Shown here piece by piece: positions 5,137 to 5,218 of a DNA stretch of 5,218 bases (position 1 is the stretch's first letter; the number at the start of each line of letters is the position of its first letter). The notes under the pieces were generated by a model. That model did no database searches, was not told the DNA's origin, and worked only from the letters and a program-made list of their open reading frames with translations. Source of the DNA: Rhizobiaceae bacterium (GTDB lineage Bacteria > Pseudomonadota > Alphaproteobacteria > Rhizobiales > Rhizobiaceae); contig JAGWJK010000399.1 of assembly GCA_028865845.1 (NCBI GenBank), forward strand, positions 1 to 5,218, in the 5' to 3' direction. The position numbers and the translations under genes were made by a program.

Positions 5137-5218
5137 CAAAGGCACTTTCGGCTGTCGTTTCGTTATGCGAGCAATACACCAGACATGGAAGACGTGACCA
5201 ACATTTCCTGCACGGCAG

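Noticed and set aside
1..5218. CRISPR array, tRNA, rRNA, insertion sequence or phage signature
   Set aside because: No regularly spaced direct repeats, cloverleaf-like segments, transposase or integrase motifs were found on either strand.

Overview
The window looks like chromosomal (or chromid) DNA from an alphaproteobacterium of the Rhizobiales, most likely Rhizobium, Agrobacterium or a close relative. The grounds are the high GC content, the palindromic intergenic repeats of a rhizobial type, and the character of the proteins (an alphaproteobacterial ECF sigma/anti-sigma pair, a BI-1 protein and a RFP-TM bestrophin-like protein). The genus is inferred from general recognition, not from a search.

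Left part (1-1884, + strand): the 3' end of a LivM-type permease gene of a branched-chain amino acid ABC importer enters from the left edge. It is followed by a 173-base gap filled mostly by a large two-palindrome repeat (432-554). Directly after the repeat begins a complete FAD-dependent amine/amino-acid oxidoreductase of the DAO family (556-1884). The order suggests an uptake-plus-oxidation cassette for an amino acid or amine, with the rest of the transporter to the left.

Middle (1885-2101): a convergent intergenic region of 217 bases that holds no convincing gene but is packed with four consecutive inverted repeats. The first is a strong hairpin with a T-tract in the minus direction, so it is a plausible terminator for the minus-strand genes. 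The last two resemble a repeat that is very common behind genes in rhizobial genomes.

Right part (2102-5145, all - strand): read in the direction of transcription, the order is a bestrophin-family membrane protein, a 63-base AT-richer gap with a very good ECF-type promoter, an ECF sigma factor, its membrane-anchored anti-sigma factor (overlapping the sigma gene by 14 bases), and a BI-1/YbhL-type seven-helix membrane protein 22 bases further on. Sigma and anti-sigma are almost certainly translationally coupled and autoregulated from the promoter at 4157-4184. The short gap suggests that the BI-1 protein belongs to the same transcript, which would make a membrane ion or stress protein an output of this envelope-sensing circuit.

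No CRISPR array, tRNA, rRNA, insertion sequence or integrase was seen. The most noteworthy points are the repeat that touches a start codon and supplies its Shine-Dalgarno-like bases, the possible leaderless autoregulatory sigma mRNA, the cysteine-free anti-sigma factor, and the sigma/anti-sigma/BI-1 arrangement. I see no clearly new defence or mobile system here.
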